Positions 52,874 through 60,735 are shown, counted from the first letter of the stretch. The stretch: 64,000 nt of DNA from Paraplanobispora siamensis (GCF_016863175.1 NZ_BOOJ01000029.1:62001-126000); one strand, 5' to 3'. Notes: generated from the letters alone by a model not told the origin. Translations and numbers: made by a program.

Positions 52874-53952
52874 GGTCCGGCGTCCTCCGGCGCGGAGGCG
52901 TGCCCGATCGCGGTGACGCCGAGCACCGGCTCCCCGCTGCCGGTCAGGCCGAGCAGGCGCTCCAGCTCCTCGTCGCGTACGGCGGTGCCGAAGACGGAGC
53001 CCAGGCCCAGGGCGGTCGCGGCCAGCAGGACCGTCTGGCTGAGGTGTCCCAGCTCGATCAGGACGTCCCGGTAGGCCCGCCGGCCGGCGTAGCGCCAGCG
53101 CGTGCGGGCCAGGACCGCGGTGTGGACGATCATCGCCGCCCCGTCGGCGAGCCAGTGCTGGCCGCCGGTCGCCGCGAGCCGCACGTCGTACGGCACGGCG
53201 GGGCCGACGGGCTCCAGGCCGCCCCTGGTCGGGGAGAAGTGGTACAGCCCCGCCTCCAGGCCCTCGACCCGGTCGGCGTACAGATAGAGCTCCAGCGGGT
53301 GCCGGGCCCCGGCCGAGGGGCCGGACCTGAACAGGACGGGCCCGAGCTCCGGGTGCCACAGCTCCTCGACCACCCCGCCCGCCAGGCGCAGGATCTCGCC
53401 GACGGCCTCCAGGGACACCGGCTCGGCGGTGAAGCTCCGTGTCGAGCGCCTGCCGTACAGCGCCTCGACCAGACCGGGCCGCGGCCAGTCCGCACCGGTG
53501 ACCCGTCCCTCCGGCAGCCCGACCAGCGGCCGGTCCGGGTAGGTCTTGGCCACCGGCGGCGGGGGATCGGTGCGCGCCTTGCGGGTGAAGTACGCCTCGT
53601 CGTCGGCGAGGTCGACGTAGCGGGCCTCGGCGGTGGTGCGCGCCCCGAAGTGCAGGTACCGCGTGGCCGGGCCGAAGGCGCCCCACTCGGCCAGCAGCTC
53701 GCGCTCGGCGAGGTCCTCGGGCGAGTCACGGCGGATGAGCACCCCGGTCTCGAGCAGCCGGCCGGCGATCTCCAGTGCCCGCTCGCCCAGCAGCCGCGCG
53801 CTCTCCAGGTCCCGCCACTCGCAGAACCAGCGGACCACCCGCTCGCTCTGCCCGGTCAGGGCGAACTGCCGCTGGCGCAGGTAGTCGTCCCACACCAGCT
53901 TCCCGTCCTGCCAGAACATCACGGCGCAGGCGGCCGTCTTCACCTCTTCCAT
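52870..53952 (-). CDS. SagB-type flavin-dependent peptide dehydrogenase
   Basis: 360 aa. The first about 150 residues form a helical/winged-helix-like N-terminal domain with several Trp and Cys (CAVMFWQDGKLVWDDYL, given as MFWQDGKLVWDDYLRQ), as in stand-alone SagB proteins. The nitroreductase fold starts at RRSTRSF (168-174), the FMN phosphate site, and continues with GPSAGARHPLELYLY and YRDVLIELGHLSQTVLLAATALG, in part ELGHLSQTVLLAA. SagB enzymes oxidise azolines to azoles in RiPPs, but here no YcaO cyclase is adjacent. The target might instead be another residue of the peptide, such as the C-terminal Tyr-Tyr-Cys region. ATGA overlap with the MFS gene and a 13-bp overlap with the ATP-grasp gene. 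Confidence 0.85.
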   Translation of the reverse strand: MEEVKTAACAVMFWQDGKLVWDDYLRQRQFALTGQSERVVRWFCEWRDLESARLLGERALEIAGRLLETGVLIRRDSPEDLAERELLAEWGAFGPATRYLHFGARTTAEARYVDLADDEAYFTRKARTDPPPPVAKTYPDRPLVGLPEGRVTGADWPRPGLVEALYGRRSTRSFTAEPVSLEAVGEILRLAGGVVEELWHPELGPVLFRSGPSAGARHPLELYLYADRVEGLEAGLYHFSPTRGGLEPVGPAVPYDVRLAATGGQHWLADGAAMIVHTAVLARTRWRYAGRRAYRDVLIELGHLSQTVLLAATALGLGSVFGTAVRDEELERLLGLTGSGEPVLGVTAIGHASAPEDAGP

Positions 53953-55103
53953 GAGAGCTCCCCCTCGTCCCGCGCGGCTTCCCCCTCGCGGGGGTCCTCG
54001 TAGACCCCCTCGCGGACCCCCTCGCGGACCCCCTCGCGGACCCCCTCGCGGAGCCCTTCGCGGAACCCTTCGCGGAACAACGTGACGATCAGATCCCTGA
54101 CGGCGTGCGAGGTCCGGCTCGACCCGGCGGTCCGGTCCGCCCACAGCCAGTCGCACTCCGGGTTGACCTCCAGGAAGACGGGCTCGTCGGCGTCGAGGAG
54201 GTCGAAGGCGGCGACGTCGAGGCGGAGCCGCCGGGCCATCCGGGCCAGCACGGCGCTCAGCTCCCCGGGCAGGGCGACCGGCTCCACCCCGATCGCCCCG
54301 GTGTCGGTCCACAGCGCCTCCGGGGAGGGGCGGGTGACGGCGTAGGCGATGACCTGCCCGCCGACCACGAAGACGCGCAGCTCCCGCGAGGCCTCGACGA
54401 ACTCCTGCACCAGTACGGGGCCCGGCTCGACGCCGCTCTCGCGGGCCAGCTCCTCCCGGGGGACCCGCCGGGGGAAGATCCCGCGCAGCCGTCCCGGCGG
54501 ATTCTCGATCGCGTGCCGCCCCAGGCTCTTGACCAGCAGGTCGCCGGTGCCCGGCAGGGCCCGTGCCGCGTCGGCCAGCCGGGTGGTCACCACCGACGCG
54601 GGCGTGCGCAGGCCCGCGGCCCCGGCCATGGCGAGCTGGCTTACCCGGTCGGGCACGCCGGGCCGGCAGCCGGCGTTGACCGCGCGCGAGCGGCCCGCCG
54701 CGTGCAGGGCGGTCACACATGCGCCCCACTGCTCCCTGGCGTAGAGCGCGACGGCCGGGTTGCGGGCGCCCATGGACTCCGGCGCGAAGTACCGCAGCCA
54801 GCTCACCACGGGGCGGAAGCGTTCCCCCGACCACTCGACGACCCCCGCCGCCGGGTCCCACGACATGGGCGCGCCCAGGCACCGGTCGCTGTCGACGCGC
54901 ACCAGGGGGATCCCGGCCGCCGCCAGGTGGAGCGAGAGCTCGTTCATCTCGCGGTCGGCGGCGCGGGTCATCACCACCACGCAGGGGATGGCGCCGTCCC
55001 GCCCCTCCGTCGCGGCGGGACGGCCGACACGGGCCTGGAAGTCCAGGCTCAGCGCGGGGGCGGTCGTGCGGTACGGCACGGCGCGCAGCAACAGCGGGAT
55101 CAA
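53940..55103 (-). CDS. ATP-grasp RiPP maturase (peptide ligase)
   Basis: 387 aa, TTG start at 55103 with GGAG 8 nt upstream. The first about 40 residues may be absent if an internal start is used. N-terminal pre-ATP-grasp fold VVMTRAADREMNELSLHL near 43-60. ATP-grasp core: Lys192 in DLLVKSLGRHAIE, QEFV (233-236), Asp301, and the metal site EVNPECDWLWAD (312-323). This matches graspetide-type maturases that join side-chain carboxylates to Ser/Thr/Lys. From 344 to 370 the tetrapeptide REGV/REGF repeats, a charged tail coded by a 12-bp tandem repeat. The stop overlaps the SagB-type gene start by 13 bp. Confidence 0.82.
   Translation of the reverse strand: MIPLLLRAVPYRTTAPALSLDFQARVGRPAATEGRDGAIPCVVVMTRAADREMNELSLHLAAAGIPLVRVDSDRCLGAPMSWDPAAGVVEWSGERFRPVVSWLRYFAPESMGARNPAVALYAREQWGACVTALHAAGRSRAVNAGCRPGVPDRVSQLAMAGAAGLRTPASVVTTRLADAARALPGTGDLLVKSLGRHAIENPPGRLRGIFPRRVPREELARESGVEPGPVLVQEFVEASRELRVFVVGGQVIAYAVTRPSPEALWTDTGAIGVEPVALPGELSAVLARMARRLRLDVAAFDLLDADEPVFLEVNPECDWLWADRTAGSSRTSHAVRDLIVTLFREGFREGLREGVREGVREGVREGVYEDPREGEAARDEGELSWKR
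54003..54077 (-). repeat. 12-bp tandem repeat coding for REGV units
   Basis: About six copies of a 12-bp unit close to CCCTCGCGGACC (plus strand) at 54003-54077, with drift in the last two. In frame it gives four residues per unit, Arg-Glu-Gly-Val/Leu/Phe, in the C-terminal tail of the ATP-grasp protein. Confidence 0.8.
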
Positions 55104-55212
55104 CGGATGCTCCGGGGACGATGGGGGAGTTCACCGGAAGGCCCGGTGAGAAGGGGGCCGGTGGGGATTTTCCTTGGCGGATTACCGCGCCCGGTCCGGT
55201 ACCGGATTTCCG

Positions 55213-55393
55213 TACGGTGATCCGGTGCGGGAATCGGGCCGGAAATCCGGTGCGGTGATTCAGCGCGGTGATTCGGAACGGTGATTCGGTGCGGTGATTC
55301 GGTGCGGTGATTCGGTGCGGTGATTCGGTGCGGTGATTCGGTGCGGTGATTCGGAACGGTGATTCGGTGCGGTGATTCGGTGCGGGGATTCCG
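55213..55393. repeat. Array of about fourteen 13-bp repeats between precursor and ligase genes
   Basis: The consensus is TGCGGTGATTCGG on the plus strand (CCGAATCACCGCA in the operon direction). Six exact copies start at 55290, 55303, 55316, 55329, 55342 and 55368. Copies with one to four changes start at 55213, 55226, 55251, 55264, 55277, 55355 and 55381, with a 12-bp degenerate unit at 55239. The period is not a multiple of three, and coding in either strand gives a poor bias, so it is not a gene. It fills most of the 366-bp gap between the precursor stop and the ligase start. Confidence 0.85.
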
Positions 55394-55417
55394 TGCCGAC
55401 GCCCCGGACGGCTGAAC

Positions 55418-55446
55418 GAGGGCGCGCCGTAAGGCGACGCGCCCTC
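55418..55446 (-). terminator. Hairpin after the precursor gene (attenuator-type)
   Basis: GAGGGCGCG (55418-55426) pairs perfectly with CGCGCCCTC (55438-55446), with a further short CCG/GGC pair in the loop. It lies 24 bp beyond the precursor stop in the leftward direction. A partial terminator here would give more precursor than maturase transcript, as in many RiPP operons. Confidence 0.55.
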
Positions 55447-55469
55447 ACCTTCAGACCACCGTCACCTCA

Positions 55470-55631
55470 TCAGCCGCCGTGGCAGCCCTTGCAGTAGTAG
55501 ACCTGGTCACCGGCGTACGCGCTCGCGAACGCCTCGAAGGTCGCCCCCTCGATCTCCGACCACTCCTGCAGCGCCGCAGCTTCTCCGGCCGACATGGCGA
55601 TCAGGGCCTGAGCCTGCTCCTGAATCGTCAT
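55470..55631 (-). CDS. Candidate RiPP precursor peptide (53 aa, C-terminus YYCKGCHGG)
   Basis: ATG at 55631 with AGGGGG 8 nt upstream. An in-frame GTG at 55640 lies too close to that site. The peptide begins MTIQEQAQALIAMSAGEAAA and has an acidic helical leader with six Glu, then a core region ASAYAGDQVYYCKGCHGG. The tail has Asp, Lys, two Cys in CKGC, His and a terminal Gly-Gly. Codon bias is native (third positions mostly G/C). It is followed in the same direction by ligase, dehydrogenase and exporter genes, which is the RiPP arrangement. Which residues are modified cannot be read from sequence. No known precursor family was recognised. Confidence 0.75.
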   Translation of the reverse strand: MTIQEQAQALIAMSAGEAAALQEWSEIEGATFEAFASAYAGDQVYYCKGCHGG

Positions 55632-55839
55632 TTGATTCACCCCCCTTCGGTAACAACAGGTCGGAACGAAACCAGAGGAGAAGGCGCCTCGACCACGTAA
55701 AATTTCACACTTTTCCTAATTTTCGGGATTTGCGGAAAACGCTGCACAGGCATCATCGATGAGCCCGTTCATCAGAAGTCGCAGCGGCTCTCTCCGGCCG
55801 TCTGTACCCTGACACGGTGGCAGGGCGTAGAAAGGGATC

Positions 55840-56802
55840 ATGGACACCGCGACGCTCACCGACCGCCTGACCCGGACCCTCGAACAGGGCCGTGCGCCCG
55901 ACCTGCACGCCGTCGTCGCCGCCCGCCACGGCCGGGTGATCCTCGAACACTACGGCGAGGGCGAGGACTTCAAACTGAACGAGCCCCTCGGCCGGGTGCG
56001 CTTCACGCCCGACACCCTCCACGACCTCCGCTCGGTCACCAAGAGCGTCGTCGGCCTGCTGTACGGCATCGCCCTGGCCGACGGCCGGGTCCCCGGACCG
56101 CACGAGCCGCTGCTGCGCGGCTTCCCGGAGTACCCGGACCTCGCCGAGGACCCCCGGCGCGCCCGGCTCACGGTCGAGCACGCGCTCACCATGACGCTCG
56201 GCCTGGACTGGAACGAGGACGTCCCCTACACGAGCGCGGCCAACAGCGAGATCGCGATGGAGCTGGCGCCCGACCGGTTCCGCTACATCCTGCAGCGGCC
56301 GATCGCGGAGGAGCCCGGCGTGCGGAGGACCTACTGCGGAGGCGCCTCGGCGCTGGTGGGACGGCTCATCGAGAAGGGCACCGGGCTGGCGCTGCCGGAC
56401 TACGCCCGCGACCGGCTGTTCGCCCCGCTGGGCATCGAGCGCTTCGAGTGGTCCGCCGGCGCGGACGGGGTGGCCATGGCGGCCTCCGGGCTGCGGCTGA
56501 CCCCGCGCGGCATGCTCGCGATCGGCCGGCTCGTGCTCGGCGGGGGCGGCGGCGTCGTGCCCGCCTCCTGGCTGGAGACGGCGCTGCGCCCGCACGTGCG
56601 GATCGACGACGGCCTCCACTACGGCTACCACTGGTACGTGGGCGACACCTGGGCGGCCGGGTTCGGCAACGGCGGCCAGCGCATCTACGTCGCACCCGAG
56701 CTGGACCTCGTGGTCGCCGTCACCGCGGGGCAGTACGACACCGACCAGACGACCGCCTCGGTCGTGCTCGACGAGGTGCTCCTGGCGGGGCTGCGGGCCT
56801 GA
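55840..56802 (+). CDS. Serine hydrolase of the beta-lactamase/class C fold
   Basis: 320 aa, ATG 55840. The SxxK motif is Ser65-Val-Thr-Lys68 in HDLRSVTKSVVG. YCGG near 165 is in place of the YxN motif, and GFGNGGQRIYV near 279 is the third motif, as in class C-like esterases/penicillin-binding proteins. There is no signal peptide, so an esterase or D-aminopeptidase-like cytoplasmic role is more likely than beta-lactam resistance. It is divergent from the RiPP precursor gene; the AT-rich stretch 55695-55740 would hold both promoters. Confidence 0.85.
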   Translation: MDTATLTDRLTRTLEQGRAPDLHAVVAARHGRVILEHYGEGEDFKLNEPLGRVRFTPDTLHDLRSVTKSVVGLLYGIALADGRVPGPHEPLLRGFPEYPDLAEDPRRARLTVEHALTMTLGLDWNEDVPYTSAANSEIAMELAPDRFRYILQRPIAEEPGVRRTYCGGASALVGRLIEKGTGLALPDYARDRLFAPLGIERFEWSAGADGVAMAASGLRLTPRGMLAIGRLVLGGGGGVVPASWLETALRPHVRIDDGLHYGYHWYVGDTWAAGFGNGGQRIYVAPELDLVVAVTAGQYDTDQTTASVVLDEVLLAGLRA

Positions 56803-56845
56803 CGCGCGACGCCGGACGGGGGCCGGGGTGCTGGAGAATGCCGGG

Positions 56846-57097
56846 ATGAGGATCACGGACCTGCGCAATCTGGGCCCCAAGAGCGAAGAGTGGCTGGGAC
56901 GGGTGGGCGTCCACGACGCCGACGGACTGGCCGAGCTGGGCGCGGTGGAGGTCTACCGGCGGTTGCAGGACGCCGCCGTCCCGGGACTGTCGCTGAACGC
57001 CCTGTGGGCGATGGAGGGCGCGCTCACCGACACCGACTGGCGTCTCATCCCCGCGGGGCGCAAGGAGGAACTGCTCGCCGAGCTGGCCGAGGGATGA
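56846..57097 (+). CDS. TfoX C-terminal domain protein
   Basis: 83 aa from ATG 56846 (a GTG at 56828 would add six residues). The helix-hairpin-helix TfoX-C fold: LRNLGPKSEEWLGRVGVHDADGL, given in part as LRNLGPKSEEWLGRVGV near 5-21, and LNALWAMEGALTDTDWR near 53. The N-terminal TfoX domain is missing, as is common for short stand-alone members. In this size class no competence role is established. The function is unknown. Confidence 0.8.
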   Translation: MRITDLRNLGPKSEEWLGRVGVHDADGLAELGAVEVYRRLQDAAVPGLSLNALWAMEGALTDTDWRLIPAGRKEELLAELAEG

Positions 57098-57123
57098 GCG
57101 GGGGTCAGCGGGCGGCTCGGCGG

Positions 57124-57167
57124 AGGGTGAGCGGGGGAGCACGGCAGGGTGAGCGGGGGAGCACGGC
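57124..57167. repeat. 22-bp perfect tandem duplication
   Basis: AGGGTGAGCGGGGGAGCACG plus GC is repeated exactly at 57124-57145 and 57146-57167 in the 104-bp gap between TfoX-C and methyltransferase genes. It spans the likely leader of the methyltransferase. Confidence 0.75.
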
Positions 57168-57201
57168 GCTTTCCGGGGTGCCGGTGTGCCATGCTCGGTG
57201 C

Positions 57202-58044
57202 ATGTCCGAGAGCAGAGCGGGTGGGGAAGACGGGCTCGCGCAGAACCGCGCGCTCTGGGACGAGCGGGCCCGCCTGCACGGCTCCACCGCCGCCGACCGG
57301 TTCTACGACGTCGAGTCGTTCCTGGCCGGCCGCCAGACGCTCTACGCGCTCGAACGCGAGCTGGCGGGCGACGTGACCGGCAAGGACCTGCTCCACCTGC
57401 AGTGCCACTTCGGCATGGACACGCTGAGCTGGGCCCGCCTGGGCGCCCACGTCACCGGCGTCGACTTCTCCCCGGTGGCGGTCGAGCGGGCGCGCCTGCT
57501 GGCCGGACGGGCCGGGCTCGCGGCGACCTTCGTCGAGGCCGACACCCAGCGCCTGCCCTCCTCCCTGGCGGGCCGCTTCGACCTGGCGGTCGCCACCTAC
57601 GGCGTCCTGTGCTGGATCGCCGACCTCGCGGCGTGGGCGCGGGGCGCGGCGATGGCGCTGCGGCCCGGGGGCAGCCTGGTGCTGGTGGACCTGCACCCGG
57701 CCTACCAGTCGGTGGCCTCGGTCGACCCGCTGGTCGTCGACTGGCCGTACGGCGGCGGCGAACCGCAGCGCGAGACGGTCAGCGGAACCTACGCCGATCC
57801 CGATCTGGCGACACCGGAGCAGGAGACGGTCCAGTACCCCCACTCGCTCGGCGAGATCGTCACCGCCGTCGCCCGCGCCGGTCTGACGGTCAAACACCTG
57901 GGCGAGCACATCACCGCCGACTTCGACCCCCGCGGCATCCTCCCCCCGGACAAGGACGGCCTGTACCGCCTCCCCTTCGGCGACTCCCACCTCCCCATCC
58001 TGTACTCCCTGCGCGCGACCTCCCCCGGCGTACGCCTGTCCTGA
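57202..58044 (+). CDS. Class I SAM-dependent methyltransferase
   Basis: 280 aa, ATG at 57202. The SAM-binding loop reads LHLQCHFGMDTLSWARLGAHVTGVDFS near 64-90, given in part as HFGMDTLSWARLGA and VTGVDFS, with LPGSLAGRFDLAVATYG-type motif 2 near 119 and RPGGSLVLVD as post-II. The last 100 residues carry YPHSLGEIVTAVARAGL. Small-molecule methylation is expected. The substrate is not predictable. Confidence 0.85.
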   Translation: MSESRAGGEDGLAQNRALWDERARLHGSTAADRFYDVESFLAGRQTLYALERELAGDVTGKDLLHLQCHFGMDTLSWARLGAHVTGVDFSPVAVERARLLAGRAGLAATFVEADTQRLPSSLAGRFDLAVATYGVLCWIADLAAWARGAAMALRPGGSLVLVDLHPAYQSVASVDPLVVDWPYGGGEPQRETVSGTYADPDLATPEQETVQYPHSLGEIVTAVARAGLTVKHLGEHITADFDPRGILPPDKDGLYRLPFGDSHLPILYSLRATSPGVRLS

Positions 58045-58091
58045 AATCCCCGCACCGCCCGTACACCGACGACCTCCGCGGCCGCGCCGCG

Positions 58092-58943
58092 TCAGTCCGC
58101 GGGGGCCGGCTCGACATGGTGGTGGTCGTAGGGGAACAGATCATCACCGTGGTCGACGACGGTGCTGCACCGGTAGCGGACGATCTCGATCATCGCCGCA
58201 GGATCGAGTTTCTCCTCTTCCTCTCTGGCGTCCGTCCGATCCAGCGCCTTCTCCACGTTGTAGTGCAGTTCGCCGCCGACCAGGTGGTCACGGCGGAAGC
58301 CGGTCGCCCACTGCGAGTTGCCTCCCCAGCCGTGCGAGAGATCGTCGGTCGGTCGCGACCGGCGCCGGAAGGTCCAGTACAGGGTGGACCGGTCGGCGAC
58401 CCCCGCGACCAGGTGCCGGGCTCCGGCGGTGACGACCACTCCGGCCCGCATGAGCAGCATGGACCCGAGGAGGTAACCGGGCCAGCGCTCCTCGACGATC
58501 GAGGGAGGCTCGTCCGGGTCGTCCGCCTGCCGTACCTCGACGACCTCGTGGAAGAACGGGTGGAACCCGCGCCCGCCGATCCGATCGGCGCCCAGCGCCT
58601 CGCAGAAGGCGGGATGGGCGTCGGCCGACGGGTATCGCGCGTCCGGCGCCGCCGCGGGACCGTCCGGGGGATCCCGGTAGTTCAGGATGAGCAGGTCGAG
58701 GATGCGGTTCACGGCGTACAGCCGTTCCAGCGGGCTGTAGTGGCCCGGACGGAGAGGTTTCCGCAGAGAGACCAGATGACTCCCGGCCCGGCCCGCCTCC
58801 CGCACCTCCGCCACGTGCGCCGGATGCTCCCGCAGCCACCGCCGCAACCTGTCGGCCAGCCCGGCGCCCTCGTGGCCGAGAATGCTCTCGTACAAGGAGC
58901 GCCAGTGGTGGCCCGAATAGACATCGTCATCCATGTCATCCAT
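58092..58943 (-). CDS. Hypothetical protein, no family recognised
   Basis: 283 aa with ATG 58943 preferred (an ATG at 58934 is also possible; a longer frame from 59018 has a low-complexity start). It is soluble, helical and rich in charged residues, with WGGNSQWATGFRRDHLVGG near 220 and a final block of five consecutive acidic and His residues. There are no membrane segments and no signal. Codon bias supports a gene. I cannot name its role; it may be a phage- or TA-like accessory protein, but nothing shows this. Confidence 0.6.
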   Translation of the reverse strand: MDDMDDDVYSGHHWRSLYESILGHEGAGLADRLRRWLREHPAHVAEVREAGRAGSHLVSLRKPLRPGHYSPLERLYAVNRILDLLILNYRDPPDGPAAAPDARYPSADAHPAFCEALGADRIGGRGFHPFFHEVVEVRQADDPDEPPSIVEERWPGYLLGSMLLMRAGVVVTAGARHLVAGVADRSTLYWTFRRRSRPTDDLSHGWGGNSQWATGFRRDHLVGGELHYNVEKALDRTDAREEEEKLDPAAMIEIVRYRCSTVVDHGDDLFPYDHHHVEPAPAD

Positions 58944-59063
58944 GCGTCCCAGGTTCACACGCGAGGACGGCTCCGGTCCCGGACCGCCGGAGACCCGCGG
59001 AGCGCCCGCCCCTCTCATCTCCCACGCCTGAGATGTCCCACCCGCGGGACGGGCACCCGGATG

Positions 59064-59555
59064 TCAGCCCGCGGGGCGGCTCCAGAGCTGTGAGGAGTTG
59101 CCGTTGCAGAACCGCAGCTCCACGGCCAGGCCGTCCTGGGACCCCGGTGTGGCGACGCAGTGACTCCAGGTGCCGGAGATCCCCGATCCCAGGAGGTTGT
59201 TGCCGATGCCGAAGGTCCAGTTCTCGTTGCTGATGTTGGCGCATCCCCACTGGTCGACGCGGGCCCCGTTGTAGGCCCCGTCACGGACCTCCATGCAGTA
59301 ACCGCTGGCCCTGTTCCTCAGGTGCATCTTGTTGCGGGGAAGGTAGTCGATGAACCACTGCTGAGCATGGGTCCCGTTGCAGGTCTGCTGGATGATCACA
59401 TCTCCCTCCGCCATGGTCTTCGGCTGGAGGCACTTGCCGTTCTGGACGCTCACCAGCTTGACGATCTGGCTCTCTGCCAGCGCCGGCGCCGCCGTCAACC
59501 CGATACCGGTCGTCACCGCCGCCGCGGACAACAACGCGATGAGTGACTTTCGCAT
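59064..59555 (-). CDS. Secreted ricin-type beta-trefoil (RICIN) lectin-like protein
   Basis: 163 aa from ATG 59555 with GAGGGAG upstream. The signal peptide is MRKSLIALLSAAAVTTGIG followed by cleavage after ALA. The beta-trefoil has QxW-type elements QQWFID (near 67), DQWGC and SQLWSR near 157, plus Cys pairs. These domains bind galactose-like sugars. No catalytic domain is attached, so it is a free secreted lectin. Confidence 0.85.
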   Translation of the reverse strand: MRKSLIALLSAAAVTTGIGLTAAPALAESQIVKLVSVQNGKCLQPKTMAEGDVIIQQTCNGTHAQQWFIDYLPRNKMHLRNRASGYCMEVRDGAYNGARVDQWGCANISNENWTFGIGNNLLGSGISGTWSHCVATPGSQDGLAVELRFCNGNSSQLWSRPAG

Positions 59556-59705
59556 GAGGGCTCCCTCTCGGTGATCGGCGTCCACGGCGACGGAACGGTC
59601 CATCGCGCGCACGCCTTTCCGTGGTCTTTCAGACCTAGGCGTTCCAAGCCGTTCCATCACGTAGTGCCCTACGACTGCATGTGATCTTGTATTGATCTAC
59701 CGTCG

Positions 59706-59723
59706 GTCTAGACAGACTAGACA
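59706..59723 (+). promoter_or_regulatory. Candidate autoregulatory operator of the toxin-antitoxin pair
   Basis: GTCTAGAC (59706-59713) is a palindrome, and CTAGACA recurs at 59708-59714 and 59717-59723 with a 9-bp period. Type II antitoxins usually bind such repeats directly before their gene. Confidence 0.45.
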
Positions 59724-59747
59724 GGGGACGCCATAGGTGACTGGCAG

Positions 59748-59984
59748 GTGCAGGAGGCGAAACAGCGCTTCAGCGAGGTCGTACGGCGAGCGGTGAGCGA
59801 AGGCCCCCAGGTGATCACCCGGCACGGGGAAGAGGTGGCCGTGGTCATCGACATCGCCGAGTACCGCCGCCTCCAGGGAAAGGCCCCCGACTTCGGGCAG
59901 TTCCTCCTGGGAGATCCTGACTGGGACGACGACATCGAGTTCCCCCGGAGCCGGGAGCTGCCCCGAGAGGTGGACTTCGACTGA
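59748..59984 (+). CDS. Phd/YefM-family antitoxin
   Basis: The frame is open from 59721. The family N-terminus is normally a few residues before QEAKQRFSEVV, and WQVQEAKQRFSE is coded here by 59742-59777, but no ATG, GTG or TTG lies upstream of the GTG at 59748. An ATA at 59733 preceded by AGGGG is the only other candidate. The 78-aa protein has the Phd fold, with ITRHGEEVAVVIDIAEYRRLQG, in part RHGEEVAVVIDIAEY near 24-38, then an acidic C-terminus for toxin binding. It abuts the VapC gene with one base shared. Confidence 0.85.
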   Translation: MQEAKQRFSEVVRRAVSEGPQVITRHGEEVAVVIDIAEYRRLQGKAPDFGQFLLGDPDWDDDIEFPRSRELPREVDFD

Positions 59985-60406
59985 TGGACGCCGGCTATCT
60001 GCTCGACACGAACGTGGTCTCCGAAGCCCGCAAGCGGAACGGGAGCCCGCACGTCCGGGACTGGATCGGCGGGGCTCATGGACCCACGCTCTACCTCAGT
60101 GCCCTGACCGTCGGCGAGATCCGTTGCGGAGTCGAGCTCCGCAGGCGCAAGGATCCGTCCCAGGCGACCCTCCTGGAACGCTGGCTGCACACCCTCCACC
60201 GGCAGTTCGGCGATCGCATCATCCCCGTCACGCCGGAGGTCACGGAGGAATGGGGGCGGCTGAACTCCGTCCGCCCGCTTCCGACGATGGACGGGTTGAT
60301 CGCGGCGACGGCCAGGGTGCACGGGTGGACGCTGGCGAGCAGGAACGCGAAGGACTTCGCGGGGACCGGTGTGTCCGTGGTCAACCCCTTCGAGCCGCTG
60401 GACTGA
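59984..60406 (+). CDS. VapC/FitB-type PIN-domain toxin
   Basis: 140 aa. The PIN nuclease acidic residues are Asp8 in YLLDTNVVSE, Glu in VGEIRCGVE near 44-46, Asp in MDGLIAATA near 102 and Asp in ASRNAKDF near 122. It probably cleaves RNA unless bound by the antitoxin encoded immediately before. Complete and of usual length. Confidence 0.92.
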   Translation: MDAGYLLDTNVVSEARKRNGSPHVRDWIGGAHGPTLYLSALTVGEIRCGVELRRRKDPSQATLLERWLHTLHRQFGDRIIPVTPEVTEEWGRLNSVRPLPTMDGLIAATARVHGWTLASRNAKDFAGTGVSVVNPFEPLD

Positions 60407-60416
60407 CCGGATGGGC

Positions 60417-60735
60417 GTCATCCTCGGGTGTAGCGGTGTTTGGCGCCGGGTGGGAAGTGGTCGGGGTCGCCGGTCTCGCGGAGGCGGATGCCGGGGGCCC
60501 GGCGGTGGTGCGGGACGTAGGCGGCGAACTCGCTGTTGAGGCGGAGCAGGTGGGTCAGGATCGACTCGCCGGCGGCTTGGGCGATCTTGTCGGAGGGAGA
60601 GATGCCGGGGGCGAGTTCGACGGTGACGGTCAGGTGCCGGTCGCGGTGTTCGTCCTCGACGGTCTCCAGGACGAACTTGCCGGTGACGAAGCCGCTGACC
60701 TCCGGCTGCTCCAGGCCGATTGAGATGTTCTCCGG
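60417..60735. repeat. 319-bp exact duplicate, copy A (copy B at 61808-62126)
   Basis: All 319 positions agree with 61808-62126 at an offset of 1391 bp. Copy B is the 3' end of the intact PaaK-like gene. Copy A ends where the two diverge, at 60736 (C/T third base of a Tyr codon on the minus strand). Confidence 0.93.

Noticed and set aside
54003-54077. CRISPR-like array
   Set aside because: The 12-bp units are contiguous without spacers and are in frame within a gene.
55213-55393. CRISPR array or iteron origin
   Set aside because: Units touch each other without spacers, and no Rep or Cas gene is near. The setting is inside an operon.
55260-55448. 62-aa leftward frame through the 13-bp repeats
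   Set aside because: The repeat is not a multiple of three, so the apparent 13-residue periodic peptide is a by-product of 39-bp phase. Codon bias is absent.
55637-55756. A 40-codon leftward frame starting at 55756 and ending on the precursor start
   Set aside because: It lies in the AT-rich promoter stretch, its third codon positions are not G/C biased as in real genes here, and no ribosome site precedes it.
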